From: Cristatella mucedo
Taxonomy: Eukaryota; Bryozoa; Phylactolaemata; Cristatellidae
NCBI GenBank assembly: GCA_009760855.2
Contig: WPIO01000045.1
Coordinates: 521,001-573,500, forward strand
Direction: 5' to 3'
DNA length: 52,500 bases
The notes below the pieces were generated by a model, which was not told the DNA's origin, searched no databases, and saw nothing but the letters and a program-made list of their open reading frames with translations. Positions 33,504-45,407 of the stretch are shown piece after piece. The first letter of the stretch is position 1; the number at the start of each line of letters is the position of its first letter. The position numbers were made by a program, and so were the translations under genes.

Positions 33504-35028
33504 GACTATTGATGACCTTTGCTTGACAATGCAGAGAAGCCACCTGCTTATGGATTGCATCTTCTGCTGCCAAAAGCTCAACAGGGCTCGTGTATAACTG
33601 AAAAGGTCGGCTGCTAGTGTAGGCCGAACACCCAGCTTCAGCCGTTTGTGGATTTCTCCCCCAGAGTCGCTCTATTCAATAAGTACTTCTTTGGCGTAGC
33701 AGTGAACTTAGTGTACTATTTTTGCTCTCAAATGCACCGACTCCCCTACAGAGTGTCCGAGCATTGCTATCCTGATTGCTTGACCGACAGTAACTTCGGA
33801 GAATACTGATTAATAAATCGCAGTTTGTCGCTGAGGCACCGGCCAAGCCAGTCGCCTGATTTAAACCACACAGAACAACTATAGAGCAACATCAATGGCC
33901 TTTTTGGACTACACGAATTCAACAAACTATCCAATAAACTAGGGCTCTCTGAAATTCTCCACAGCAGAAGAGATTTGCCACAAGCTGGTGGCCTCTATGC
34001 CCAGATCTAAAAGGGGAGTCATAGAGAATCTTAGTGGGACGATGACACACTAAATTCATTCAACCTGTGCATACCAGGACCGTGTGTGCTTATTTTGTAA
34101 GAGTTAATTAACACTTTCCTAGACTGCGTGTAACCTTAGTATGACTGAAATTGTAAAATACCCTCAAGCAACCCGAGTGAATTTACAGCAACAACAGCTG
34201 CCTCCATTTTGGAAGGATATTTGTTGCTAAGTGTAAAGTTAGTTGCAGTTTGTTGAAGATCTCGTGTTTGTAGAGGTGGTGCTGCAGAGAAATCAATTGA
34301 AGCAATATTAACTTAAAATAGGGCAGGAAGTAGCTTGATTTTACTCGCACAGTCTAAAAGCTTATAAATAATTGTTAAAAAATAAGTGAAATATTAGCTA
34401 GCCTAAAGCCGGAAATTGCAATACTGAAATTCGGATGTGCTTGCTCTTTATTTTACATCTAGTAATTAGGATCTAAAGTTAGTTAATAAGAGCAAATAAT
34501 TGTTTGGCATTGAAAAAACCCAGAAAATACAGCTTCATTATTTCATTGTGCTATTATCAAAAATTTAAAATATACAAACTCAGGTACAGTCTAGATTATC
34601 CACATTTTAATAAAGTTGTATTCAAGTATTTTATACCATCCCTAATTTAACGAGTTGCTACAAGATATGATTAAGAGAAAAGAACACAAAGATCATATGA
34701 CTAAACATGAACTCAAAATGATAGTAATAAAGTGTAGTTACCTAATTGAATTTGCGTGAGATTGTATCATTATGCTAAAACTATGTGCAACAGAAGTCAG
34801 AGTCAACTATGGTTGAAATTATCAATTATTTACAGCTTGCATTATTCAGACTTTATATTACCCGCGAGCAGTTTATGAATCAGAAGTAAGTGCAAATCGA
34901 GAGTAGCTACTTTTCATGTATAGGTTTCAGTCTGCTAATTGGAATGAAGAAATAATCTGTCAGCACCAACTTTCTTTTCTGTACTTGTTTTTACATAGAT
35001 AGAGAAATTGAATAGCTTCAAGGTTGAA
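33504..35028. other. AT-rich unique spacer
   Basis: About 1.5 kb with no repeat family and no frame of interest; increasingly AT-rich after about 34250. Confidence 0.45.
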
Positions 35029-35431
35029 TAATAATAATAAAAAATAATAATAATGCACTTGATAAAGCGCCCTCAGAGAACTTAATCTCTTTCTAGGCGC
35101 TTTACATTTGCTGCAAAGGGAAAAAATGCCATTGCATGGTAAGTAAAAGCATGCTTGAAAAAAAATGAATAATATGGTTAGGAGTTACATACACAGGGTC
35201 AGAATGCAAATGTGGTTAGTGGCAGAATGCACAGTGTCAGCACGCATAAGCAGATCAAGGAAGAATCACAGGGACCCACTAAATGCTGTCCTAAATAGGT
35301 GTGTTTTTATGTTCCTTTTAAATGTGCTCAGGTCAGGGGATGTTCTGACGCAAATCGGGAGGGAGTTCCAGGCTTTGGGAGCATACGAACTAAATGCACG
35401 GTCTCCAAAGGATTTAAGGTTTGTACGAGGT
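35029..35431 (-). mobile_element. LINE-B host, 3' segment left of the LINE-A insertion
   Basis: An AAT-repeat tail (35029-35053) and the 3' UTR lead into the end of the ORF, stopping at GATTTAAGGTTTGTACGAGGT. The same element resumes at 37707, as shown by the uninterrupted LINE-B copy at 28380-28410. Confidence 0.93.
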
Positions 35432-37706
35432 GACCCGCTCAGATCATTGCTCGGTGTCGTTTACCGTTCCTGCTCCCTCGTACGTGCAGGGTAATGTCGA
35501 ATTTGCCAAATGACGTAACTTACAAAGCATTGACTTGGACAAGTTTTTGAAATCTGTTTGTGATGCAGGCCTTCTTGATCTGCATTCTGACTCGACCGGC
35601 AGCCTCGATACCCTCACTGATGCGATGAACATGACACTCAGGAGCGCTCTTGACAAGCATGCTCCCGTTCGCTCTATCCGTGTTCAAAGTCGTCGAGATT
35701 GCTTTCAATTTACAAAAAACTCCTTAAGATGCGCCGTGTTAAGCGCAGGTTGGAACGTCGTTTTAAGAAATCGGGGTCTGAGGCAGACCTAGTCAATTTT
35801 AAAGACTTCCTTCGAGTTTACACCCGAAAGCTTAAAAAAGCCAGGGCTTCTTTTTCATTAGAAAACTGAACTCCTGCCAGTCGGACACTAAACAGATTTA
35901 TAAGACAGTAAACCATTTACTGGCCAATGCTGTCAGGTCTGACTCCCCAGATATTAAGGGCTCAGCCGAAAAGTTTTCAGCCTTCTTTACTGAAAAAATT
36001 GTGCACATTCGTGCCTCTATTAAGCCCCCTCCGACCAATGCAATCGCCGTTCCTCAACCTGTGACCTTTCTTAAAAGGTTCTCCGAAGTTTCTGCCAGTG
36101 ATGTGGCTGCCTTAATAAGGTCTAGCCAAAAGAGCTCGTCTCCTGAAGACCCTATACCTTCATCTCTGTGGTCTTCACTTGCAGACCAACTTAGCCCTGC
36201 CATAACCAAGATTTTTAATGCTTCTTTGGGAAAAGGGGTCGTCCCCAAGTCCTTCAAATCGGCAATCGTTAGACCTATTCTTAAAAAGCCTGGATTAGAC
36301 ACAGAGGTCCTAGCAATCTATCGTCCAGTTTCCCTTCTCCCGTTCTTATCAAGGATTCTTGAAAAAATTGTTGCTAAGCAGCTAGTTGAACATATTGAAA
36401 ATAATGAAATGTCAGAAACATTTCAATCAGATTTCAAGAGGCAGCACTCCACTAAAACTGCTCTCCACCGTGTTAACAATGACATTCTACGTGGCAATGA
36501 CGACGGAAATGTCACTGCCTTAGCTCTGCTAGATCTGTCTGCTGCCTTCGACACCATTGATCACGAAGTTCTGCTTGAAAGATTGAGAACGACGATCGGT
36601 CTGGCAGACGAAGCACTGGCGTGGTTTAAATCCTACTTATCTGATCGTGTTCAATCCGTGTCGTGTGTGGGTCAGGTCTCAGACATGAGAAGGGTCACCT
36701 GTGGAGTCCCTCAAGGGTCTGTACTTGGTCCCTTGCGGTTCTCCGTTTATACGCAACCTCTGGGAAAAGTGATTAAGGCCCATGGAATAGGATATCACTT
36801 CTATGCTGACGATAATCAGTTGTATTTGTCATTTAAACCGTCGGAATCTGCTGCAGCAACTGAGAAACTGAATGCTTGCCTTGCCGATATTCGATCCTGG
36901 ATGTCGGAAAACTTCCTGAAATTAAATGACGATAAAACCGAACTGCTTCTCATAGGACACCCTAAGCGTGTGGCTGCATTAAAAGGCTTTGCTGTTGCAG
37001 TAGGTGATGCTATTGTGCGACCTTCACCACGTGCTCGTAATCTAGGTGTCTTGTTCGACAGCTGCCTCAATTTCAAAAGCTTCATTCAGAAGACTGCCTC
37101 TACAGCTAGCCATCACATCCGATCCCTATCCAAGATTAGAAGCTGTCTCCCACAGTGGCTTGTAAAAAATTTAACTAGCTCTTTAGTTCTGTCTCGGCTT
37201 GATTATTGTAATTCCCTTTTGGCTGGGCTGCCAAAGAAAGCTATTATGCCACTACAGTGGACTATGAATATGGCTGCAAGGCCGGTCTTCAAGTCCCAGC
37301 GGTTTGAGCACGTGTCTCCTTTGCTGAAAGAGCTAGAATGGTTGCCGGTTGAGCAAAGGATACAGAGCAAAGTTCTTACCCTGACCCACAAGGCCCGCCA
37401 CGGCTTGGCTCCTTCGTACCTAGCTGAACTGCTTCATCAGTTTCAGCCTGTTCGCGCCCTCAGGTCCTGTGTGGACAATAAATTAGCTGTCCCATTCCTC
37501 CGCTTAAAGACAGTTGGCAACAGAAGCTTTTGCTCTGCAGGTCCTAGACTGTGGAACTCGCTTCCACTATTCTTACGCAACGACATCTACTCTGCAACTG
37601 CCGACTATGGCACATCTTTTTCAGCGGTCCTGAACTGCTACTTCTATGCTACTCACTACCTCAACTGCTCTCCTAACTCTGCTATGCTTCCCACTTTCTC
37701 TTTGTT
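35432..37706 (+). mobile_element. LINE-A, 2.3 kb, inserted in LINE-B
   Basis: The element is flanked by ACGAGGT at 35425-35431 and 37707-37713, a 7-bp target-site duplication. It carries the linker after the endonuclease domain, with broken frames (35535-35792, ALDKHAPVRSIRVQSRR), then the intact RT frame from 36001. It starts after the endonuclease region (5' truncated). It also ends early, at CCCACTTTCTCTTTGTT, so the last part of the ORF end, the 3' UTR and the CATTA tail seen in other copies are missing. Confidence 0.9.
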
Positions 37707-37752
37707 ACGAGGTATTTGTAGACTGTTGGAACCCGAAAAGCGGGTGTTATGA
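36001..37752 (+). pseudogene. LINE-A reverse transcriptase ORF (583 codons, truncated element)
   Basis: This is the largest coding frame in the window. It encodes a non-LTR retrotransposon RT of the CR1/L2-like type. The region before the RT (KPPPTNAIAVPQPVTFLKRF, PEDPIPSSLW, IVRPILKKPGLD, YRPVSLLPFLSRILEK) is followed by the catalytic LALLDLSAAFDTIDH (about residues 171-185), GVPQGSVLGPL (about 234-244) and FYADDNQLYL (about 267-276). The C-terminal domain includes SRLDYCNSLLAGLP and EWLPVEQRIQSKVLTLTHKAR. The YADD box is intact, but the usual T is N in the following position. The last 15 or so residues are antisense LINE-B read-through past 37706. No endonuclease domain is present, so the element cannot be autonomous. 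Confidence 0.92.
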
Positions 37753-38711
37753 TGCTTAGCCTGATGGGGGAGTATTTCGGAGAGATAGGCTGGAGCCATA
37801 GAATGAAGGGACCTAAAAGTGAGCTTCAAAACCTTGAAGGCAATCCGTTGCTTGACTGGTAGCCAGCGCAGGTCGACGAGAAGTGGAGTAATGTGACAAT
37901 TGCGACGCTCACAACAGACAAGCTTAGCTGCAGAGTTTTGCACCAGCTGCAATCGCCTGATCGCACATGCTGGCAGGCCAATAAGCACTGAGTTGCAGAA
38001 GTCGAGACTGGGTGTCACGAATGCATAGACCAACTTAGATGTGGTATCCTTATCTAAACAAGCCCGAGTTTTAGCAATGTTATGAAGCTGAAAATAGGTA
38101 GATTTGACCGTGGAGCTTATATGGTCGTCTAACGAGAGGTCGCTTTGGAATATGACACCTAGATTTCGAGCTGATTCAACAGGAGATATGCTGGCAGAGC
38201 CAATTTTGAGAGTCAGCCTTTCCAATCTCTGGATCACACTGGGTTTGGCCATAACTAGTAAGATAGTTGTATCATCGTTTAGTTTTAGAAAGTTTGCTGG
38301 CATCCATGTGCGGATGTCATCATTGCATGCAGCAAGTGAGTTGAGAGAATTAGAGATGCTCGAAGGATGGGAGGGATCAAAGCAAAGGTACAACTGAGTG
38401 TCATCCGCATAGAAGTGAAAGCCTAGATTGTGTTTGGCAATCACATCAGCAAGAGGGAGAGTATAAACCGTGAAAAGAACCGGACCTAGCACGGAGCCCT
38501 GAGGTACTCCATAATTCAGAGGTACTTCAGATGATCTGTGTCCATTCACGTCAATACTGTGGAGTCTTCCACTGAGATAGGACTTGAGCCACTGCAGAGC
38601 AGTGCCAGAGATGCCCAGCCGAGATGAGAGGCGCTCTAGAAGAACTTTGTGATCGATGGTATCAAAAGCTGCCGAAAGATCGAGCAAAGCAAGCAGAGAC
38701 ACTCTACCCAT
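37656..38711 (-). pseudogene. LINE-B reverse transcriptase ORF fragment (351 codons)
   Basis: The frame opens with LLALLDLSAAFDTIDHKVLL and contains the RT boxes YGVPQGSVLGPVLF and FHFYADDTQLYLCF, then NFLKLNDDTTILLVMAKPS. The C-terminal ITPLLVDLRWLPVKQRIAFK and LTFRSLHSMAPAYLSEILPH regions are typical of L2/CR1-like LINEs. It runs into antisense LINE-A after ISRNK-type residues at about 37710 and ends at 37656. The catalytic box is intact, but the upstream frame is shifted and no endonuclease is present, so the element is dead. Confidence 0.92.
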
Positions 38712-39600
38712 CTCTGCATTTCTAAGTAGGTCGTTGTATACCTTAAGCGATGCCGACTCTGTGGAGTGATTAGCTCTAAATCCAGACTGGAACTTACTAG
38801 CAAGGTGTGAGATTTCGGTATATGAGTTAAGCTGGTCTGCTACGAACCGTTCCAGATTCTTTGATAGGAATGACAGAAGGGGGGCTTGGTGGTAGTTGCT
38901 TAAGTTCTCTTGGTCTAGTGTCGCTTTCTTGAGAATTGGCCTGACTGCAGCTTTTTGAAAGGTGCAGGGACATGACCTGAGGCTAATGGCATATTAATGA
39001 TGTTAGTTATGCATAGCAGCAGCAGATCAATGCAACGCAGGAGCAGGACAGTGGGATAAGGATCCAGAGGACTTGTATTCTTCGATTGAGATACGAACTT
39101 TAGGACTAGATCACTAGTGACCTGCTTAATTGCAGACATTGAGGTGCAGCCAGGAACCGAGGAACAGCAATCTAGTGGGGAGGTTGTCATCGCAGGGATA
39201 GATTTCCTGATCTTGTCTATCTTCTGCACAAAGAATCGAGATAAGCGATCGGCTAGATCATCATTAGGATCATCACGTAAGGAGCTAATATGGAAACGGT
39301 AGTGGAGATGGTTTATTGTCGACGTCAGCATTTTTGGATTGTGCATCTGTGATTCAACAATAGTTTCTATAGAAGATAGACTTAGCCTTTGACAGGATCG
39401 ATTGGTACGACCTACAGTAGTCTTCATGTGCTTGTCGATGGACAGTTAGTCCGGATCTTTTGCATGCTTTTTCAAGCTTTCCTTCAGTAGATCTAGCTAT
39501 TTTAATGTCTGTGGTAAACCATAGGCCGTCTGGGCGGGGGCGCACAATGCGCTTTGTCAGGGTTGCATACTCGTCGAGCGTGTCAGCTAGTGTCGTGTTT
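37707..39600 (-). mobile_element. LINE-B host, 5'-ward segment with RT
   Basis: This continues the LINE-B copy of 35029-35431. On the minus strand, frames at 39354-39545 (RPDGLWFTTDIKIARSTEGK), 38915-39427 (NPKMLTSTINHL, SPLDPYPTVLL) and 37656-38711 (RT) cover the linker through the C-terminal domain, separated by frameshifts near 38915. The copy stops abruptly at 39600, where a second LINE-B 3' end begins. Confidence 0.92.
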
Positions 39601-40215
39601 TTTCTAGGCGCTTTACATTTTCTGCAAAGGGAAATGCGATTGAATTGTGAGTAATATCATGCTTGATAAAAAACATGAATATCATGTTTAGGGGTGACCT
39701 GCACAGGGTCAGCATGCAAAATGTGGTTAGTGGCAGCATGCACAGTGTCAGCACACATAAGCACATGAAGGACGAATCGCAGGGACCTACTAAATGCTTA
39801 CCTAAATAGGTGTGTTTTTAAGTTCTCTTTAAATGTGGTCAGGTCAGGGGATGTTCTGACGCAGGTCGGGAGGGAGTTCCAGGCTTTGGGAGCATACGAA
39901 CTAAATGCACGGTCTCCAAAAGATTTAAGGTTTGTACGAGATATTTCTAGACTGTTGGATTCCGAAAAGCGGGTGGTACGATGCTTGGCCTGATGGGCTA
40001 GTATATCTGACAAATAGATTGGAGCCAAAGAATGAAGGGACCTAAAAGTGAGCGACAAATATTTAAGTCAATCCGTTGCTTGACTGGTAGCCAGTGCAGG
40101 TTGGCGAGAAGTGGCGTGATGTGGTAACTGCGACGCTCATGACAGGCTAGCCTAGCTGAGGAATTTTGCACCAGCTGTAATCGCCTGATTTCACATGCTG
40201 GTAGGCCAGCAAGCA
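39601..40215 (-). mobile_element. Second LINE-B copy, 3' part without tail
   Basis: It begins at TTTCTAGGCGCTTTACAT, thus lacking the last roughly 40 bp and the ATT tail, and runs to about 40215 in the C-terminal ORF (frames 39798-40058 and 39998-40216). It directly abuts the 5' end of the first LINE-B on the same strand. Confidence 0.9.
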
Positions 40216-41317
40216 TTCAACAGCACACAAGCACCTCATGCGACTTTGCACAAAGGCAGTGCTTGTTTTGATCGTTTCGTTATGCGACAAGACAGGGTTG
40301 AAATGTGTAAAACGTATTTATTTACAGAATAGCAAACATAAAATAAGGTATTAAGTTCTCGATGAAGTTGTTCAACAATAGCTTTGAGATCAAGTTACAT
40401 TGTCTGTAGTTTTAATCAAGGCTGAAATTTTTATTTTGACATGCAAATTTTTATATTACAATTACCCTTTGCACTTTTTACCATTATAAGGAATATATCA
40501 ATTAATTGAGGCTGATGGGTTACTTTAAATTGTTTCACATAGTATCATTAGAAGTATCACAGAGGTACTACAAGTTGGTAATACTTGACAAGGTAGTATG
40601 TGCAAGAGACGCGTTCAAGAGATCTTGTAATAATAACATGCCATTTAAAAGACGGCTACGTATTCAGAGCTAGGTTATTATGTCATTGTTATCATAATTC
40701 TTTTAGGAAATCATCTCTCACTTACTTGGACCAACCGTAGCTTTAGGCAGTACATCAAAGTCAAAGTGCTGATGCAATCATAAGTCTCTTTATGGCTTTG
40801 CTTCGGCTTAGCATAATTGAGGTAGTGGCAATCAAGACTCCTTAGCATCACCACCACCTCATCTGACTGAAGAAGCTAAGCTGCTTGATTAACCAAACTC
40901 AGATCCTTTGGGCACCAAGTCTCCAGTAACTGTGCATCTCATACTGCGGAAGTCTCTATCTGCTGAGAAGCCTCACCGATCCTCACCGAACCAAATTTAA
41001 ATTGAACCAGAATAAACAAAAATTCCTAAAAAGGCACGCATCACCCAGCTAAATCATTCTGCAAATTTTTCCCTCCAGCAACATCGTGCATTTTTTCTTC
41101 TCTACTAAGTTGATTTGTTTCCTCTCCTGAAGCACGTAGCTGGTAGGAAGTATAATTGTTTTATCTCCTCAAGTGCACAGACTGTTTATGTGGCAATAAG
41201 TTACAGCGCAATATTACAAACAATGTAAGCAGTTTGCTTTATTTCGTGTCATTTCTTTGAGCTCCATGCTGAGTCACTGCACCTTATTGCATTATACTCG
41301 TTATGCAATGCTCCCAG
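40216..41317. other. AT-rich spacer upstream of the EGF-like exon
   Basis: No repeat is firmly identified. A vague SINE-1-like segment (ATCACCACCACCTCATCTG) lies at about 40847. It ends in the acceptor region ATTATACTCGTTATGCAATGCTCCCAG. Confidence 0.4.
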
Positions 41318-41455
41318 GTTTTGGATTCGCTTGGGGAGCCGAGGTGCTGCCGCCTGCCACGTGCCACTGCCGCCTTTTTGAGCTGTGCGACCTGTCTAAT
41401 GGATTCTGTCCAAGTGGCTGTGCTATGGGATGGTCAGGACCAGGATGTCAACGAG
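41318..41455 (+). CDS. EGF-like domain exon (phase 1-1), host gene
   Basis: The 138-bp exon encodes one complete EGF-like repeat: TCHCRLFELCDLSNGFC then PSGCAMGWSGPGCQR, with six cysteines in a CxC-x5-C-x6-C-x3-C-x8-C spacing and the hallmark GWSGPGCQ ending. Such repeats occur in extracellular parts of receptors and matrix proteins (MEGF/SCARF-like or receptor phosphatase/kinase ectodomains). It follows an acceptor ending at 41317 (modest pyrimidine tract). With the donor CGAG|GCAAGTAAG, a GC-AG site, the exon is symmetric phase 1-1 as usual for EGF exons. The alternative GT donor 4 bases further on would break the symmetry. No sister exon was found in the window, so the rest of the gene is presumably outside or separated by large introns. 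Confidence 0.75.
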
Positions 41456-42395
41456 GCAAGTAAGCTGGTTAACCTGGGCGCTTATTTGGAACTCTTCTTA
41501 TTTGAACTTATTTGGAAAAGATGCCGCTATCGTGCTAAATTTCTCAAGTGAATTTCGTTCATTCGTTAACATTAGCCATGGCATGTACTATAGCTGCACC
41601 AAGCTTTGGCTTAAAGAGAGATATATTTTTGAGCCGCGAGAAATATTAAGTTCACGGTGCTCCATGTTCACTGCCGCAGTGAAACCTTTGAGAGAAAAAA
41701 AAAATAGCACTCCTGATGGATCTCCTTATTTTTGAGCTAAGTAATTGAGGTAACTAATATTGCAGCAACTAAGAAGCTTCATTATACACCTTAATGCTTC
41801 TAGTAGGAGCAGCATGCAGACAATGGCCAAAGTAGACTTACATGCAGTGGTCCGAGTGATTTGGAATACGTTGCAGCTTTACTCCTTAACAGCCGAACAA
41901 GGTTCCAAATACTGCAAGGCCAAATATGCCACGATGCGTTATTTAATGGGTTGGAAACTGCTGTATGCCGGAATTTGTACTATAACTGTCTGTATTTCAT
42001 TGGTTTCTAGAATTTCTATTCGTTAAACAATTCGATGTAGCGAAACGAAGTGCGAAAATACGGCAGCTGGTCTCCAAGTGCATGAGTCGGCCTTTAAGTT
42101 GTGGCCGAGCAAGCAGCTTTATTCTAGCCAGCCATGGCGATTAGCCTTCTGCAAATGTCAACCGTTACTTTAAAATCGTGGCGATGCTTGGCTTCGGGCA
42201 CCATTTTCGTCTAGGGCTCTGCAAAATAAATTGAACATTCGCTTTAATTAACTTTTGTGCGATGATATGAACTATATATTAAGAAATTTGCAGATTGTCC
42301 CAAAGCAACCCAAAAAACTCATCCCTGAAGACTTTACTAAGCATTCTAGAAGAAAAACATGCCACCCGGTTAATGAAAGCGAAAATAAGCACATT
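41456..42395. other. Putative intron after the EGF-like exon
   Basis: Short frames (88 codons at 41760-42026; 101 codons at 41430-41735) carry no recognised domain. Confidence 0.4.
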
Positions 42396-42562
<167 letters not shown>

Positions 42563-43737
42563 CTTGGGGTTTTCGATTTTTGTAAGTTTGGTCACATCCA
42601 TGGATGTCGTTGCGTCAGTCGTGAGTGATTCCCTGGACTTTGGTGGCGTTTGATATGCTGACTCGGTCTCCTGCTGCCAACGAAATTTGTATGCTTCTGA
42701 ACGAAGGTCGTTAAGCCACAAACTTAGAAATGCTCGTCCGACAATAAATGGACAGTAAAGACTGGCGAAGCTTGAGCATCGATGCAGGCTACCGACTGGT
42801 AGACACAGTACTGGCACGTGCGATAAAAATATTTTGACGATGGCCGAGAATTGAAGCAATAAAGAGTGCTTTATTACAAGGAGTCATGCCACCTTATTCG
42901 ACAGCTACAGAGAGCTAAAGGTTTCAGCACCAGCCGCAGCATACACAAACTTCCCTACGATGGTCAGGGCACGAACAAACTGTCCGAGCGATGCCTAGAA
43001 TGCAGTTGACCATTTGTAAAATATATCATTTGTCTCCTTCAAGTTGCAACTTGGGAGCAGCTATTAATTACAATGGCTGTCATAATCTTGCTGAAGTAGC
43101 ATGCCAGCATTACATTATGCCCCTCTTGAGTTGTAATAGTCTTAAGCCTGATAATAGAGAAAACTAGCCTGCCCATAAACGTTAGGCATCAAGGTTACGC
43201 CCTATCTCATCATTCGGCTCCGAAATGAGTTCCTACCACCAAATTTCAAACACATTATTTGCTACTCTCAATGCAGCTGTCTCCTATTAATATTTTTCAG
43301 TAAAAGTTATCGCAGCTTCAAGCTTTAATTTAATGCATCTTCAGTAACCTTAGAGATTCTAAAATCCATAGGCATCTCACTTTGTAGGAGGTTGGCTAGC
43401 AACTTATGCTCCATCTTAATGGATTCCACAAGCTATCGCAAAACTGGAACAGGATTAGTGCACACAACGTAAGCAGGCATCCTCAAAGTACTATTGTGTG
43501 AGGGATTGTGTTACGAATAATCAACTCTGTAATTCATTTTCGCAGCTTAGAGTAGTCTGCCTAGAATTCCGTTATAAGCTCTGTGTATGATTATGAAAAA
43601 CATCAATACACTCTAAGGTAAACTTTGATCGCAGTGAGAGCATTAAGGCTAATATTCATCGGAGCTAGAAGTCTTGTCCTTTTACATTTCTTCAAGACCG
43701 ATTCAGCCTCGTTGGCTTAATCGTATCCGCACAATGA
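42563..43737. other. Spacer, nothing recognised
   Basis: A minus-strand frame (42398-42859, about 110 codons outside the TA repeat) ends in Tyr/Ile repeat sequence. Its unique part has no recognised motif. The rest has no notable feature. Confidence 0.4.
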
Positions 43738-44177
43738 CTTATTGCACACCTAAATTGGTCCATGCATTTTGACATCCTGACATCCTGACTCGAACTCACC
43801 GCTATCTGGTCTACCACCCTGTGCAATCAGGCACTTACAGCTGCTGCAAAACTCTGCAGCTGAGCTTTTCTGCCTTGACCATATCCACTGCAGCATCACA
43901 CCACTTCTAGCTTACCTGCAACTGGCTCCCAGTCAAGCACCGCATCGACTGAACGGATCTGTCACTCAAATTTAGGTCTCTTCATTCTTCGGCTATAACA
44001 TGGCTATCTGATCTACTCCCACATCAGGTTAAATATCGTACCACTCGCTTTTCGGAATCTAATCGTAACCTAAACCTAACCATTTTATCGTACTTCCTTT
44101 GCAGCAAATTTAAATTTCGTAGAGAGAAGTGAATTATCTGAAAGCGCTTTATCAAATGAATATTATTATTATTATTA
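43738..44177 (+). mobile_element. LINE-B, old copy with internal deletion
   Basis: It runs from TTGGTCCATGCATT through the C-terminal ORF region to CTTTTCGGAATCTAATC, then jumps (loss of about 330 bp of ORF end and UTR) to CCTTTGCAGCAAATTTAAA and an ATT tail. Many point changes; no open frame. Confidence 0.8.
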
Positions 44178-44345
44178 AATCTGTCAAGAAGCTAATGCAC
44201 GAGGGTCACTAAATTGCATAAGCCAATATAATATCTTCATGAAATCTATGCAGAGGATACCACGTATTCAGAGGTGCAGGCAAAAGAGAAGTTTACTTAG
44301 TTCGGCTAAAATAGGAATAAGAGTCGTCTAAAAGCAGTACTTATG

Positions 44346-44456
44346 AATAATAATAATGATACATTTTATATAGCAACCTTAGATAGCTAAATCTCTTTCA
44401 AGGCAGTTCACATTTGCTGCAAAGAAAGCACGATTGAGTGGTTAGTGGCGACATGC
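44346..44456 (-). mobile_element. LINE-B 3' terminus, minus strand
   Basis: An AAT-repeat tail followed by AGCTAAATCTCTTTCAAGGC..TTCACATTTGCTGCAAAG and GTGGTTAGTGGCGACATGCT. It joins directly to a plus-strand LINE-B at 44457. Confidence 0.85.
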
Positions 44457-45407
44457 TCGATAAAACCAACTTACTAGTTATGGGCAAACCCAGTGTGATT
44501 CACAAATTGGAAAGGCTGACGCTCAAAATCGGCTCCGCCAGCATATCTCCTGTTAAATCAGCTCACAATCTAGGTGTCATGTTCCAAAGTGACCTCCCGT
44601 TAGGCAACCACATCAGCTCCACAGTCAAATCTGCCTACTTTCAGCTACATAACATTGCTAAAATTCGGGCTCGTTTAGATGAGGATACCACGTCTAAAGT
44701 GGTCCATGCATTTGTGACATCCCAACTTGATTTCTGCAACTCCCTGCTTACTGGCCTACCGGCATGTGCAATCAGGCACTTACGACTGGTGCAAAACTCC
44801 TCAGCTACGCTTGTCTGTCATGAACGTAGCAGTTGCTACATCACACCACTTCTCGCTAGCCTGCACTGGCTCCCAGTCAAGCAACGGATCGACTTCAAAG
44901 TTTTGTCCCTCACTTTTAGGTCACTTCATTCTTTGGCTCTAGCCTATCTCTCAGATCTACTCCCCCACCAGGCCAAGCATCGTACCACCCACTTTTCGGA
45001 ATCGAACAGTTTACCAATACCTCGTACAAGCCTCAAATTCTTTAGGGACCGTGCATTTAGTTCTTATGCTCCAAAAACCTGGAATTCCCTCCCGATTTGC
45101 GTCAGAACATCCCCTGACTTGACCGCATTTAAGAAGAACCTAAAACACACCTATTTAGGATAGCATTTAGTGGGTCCCAGTGATTCGTCGTTCATGTGCT
45201 TATGCGGGCTGACACTGTGCATGCTGCCACTAACCACATTTACATGCTGACCCTGTGCATGTCACCCGTAACCATGTTATTCATGTTGCTTATCTAGCAT
45301 GATATTACTCACCATTCAATCGCGTTTCCATTTGCAGCAAATGTAAAGCGCCTAGAAAGAGATTGAGTTCTCTGAGGGCGCTTTATCAAGTGCATTATTA
45401 ATATTAT
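44457..45407 (+). mobile_element. LINE-B, 3' part with long open C-terminal frame
   Basis: The frame (44438-45163; the start lies in the antisense neighbour) encodes TNLLVMGKPSVIHKLERL, SRN-type GVMFQSDLPLGNHISSTVKS, SQLDFCNSLLTGLPACAIRH, LPVKQRIDFKVLSLTFRSLH and APKTWNSLPICVRTSPDLTA. This is the post-catalytic region of the RT protein, unbroken over about 235 codons. The 3' UTR and ATT tail (to about 45407) are intact. It is one of the youngest LINE-B copies here. Confidence 0.93.
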
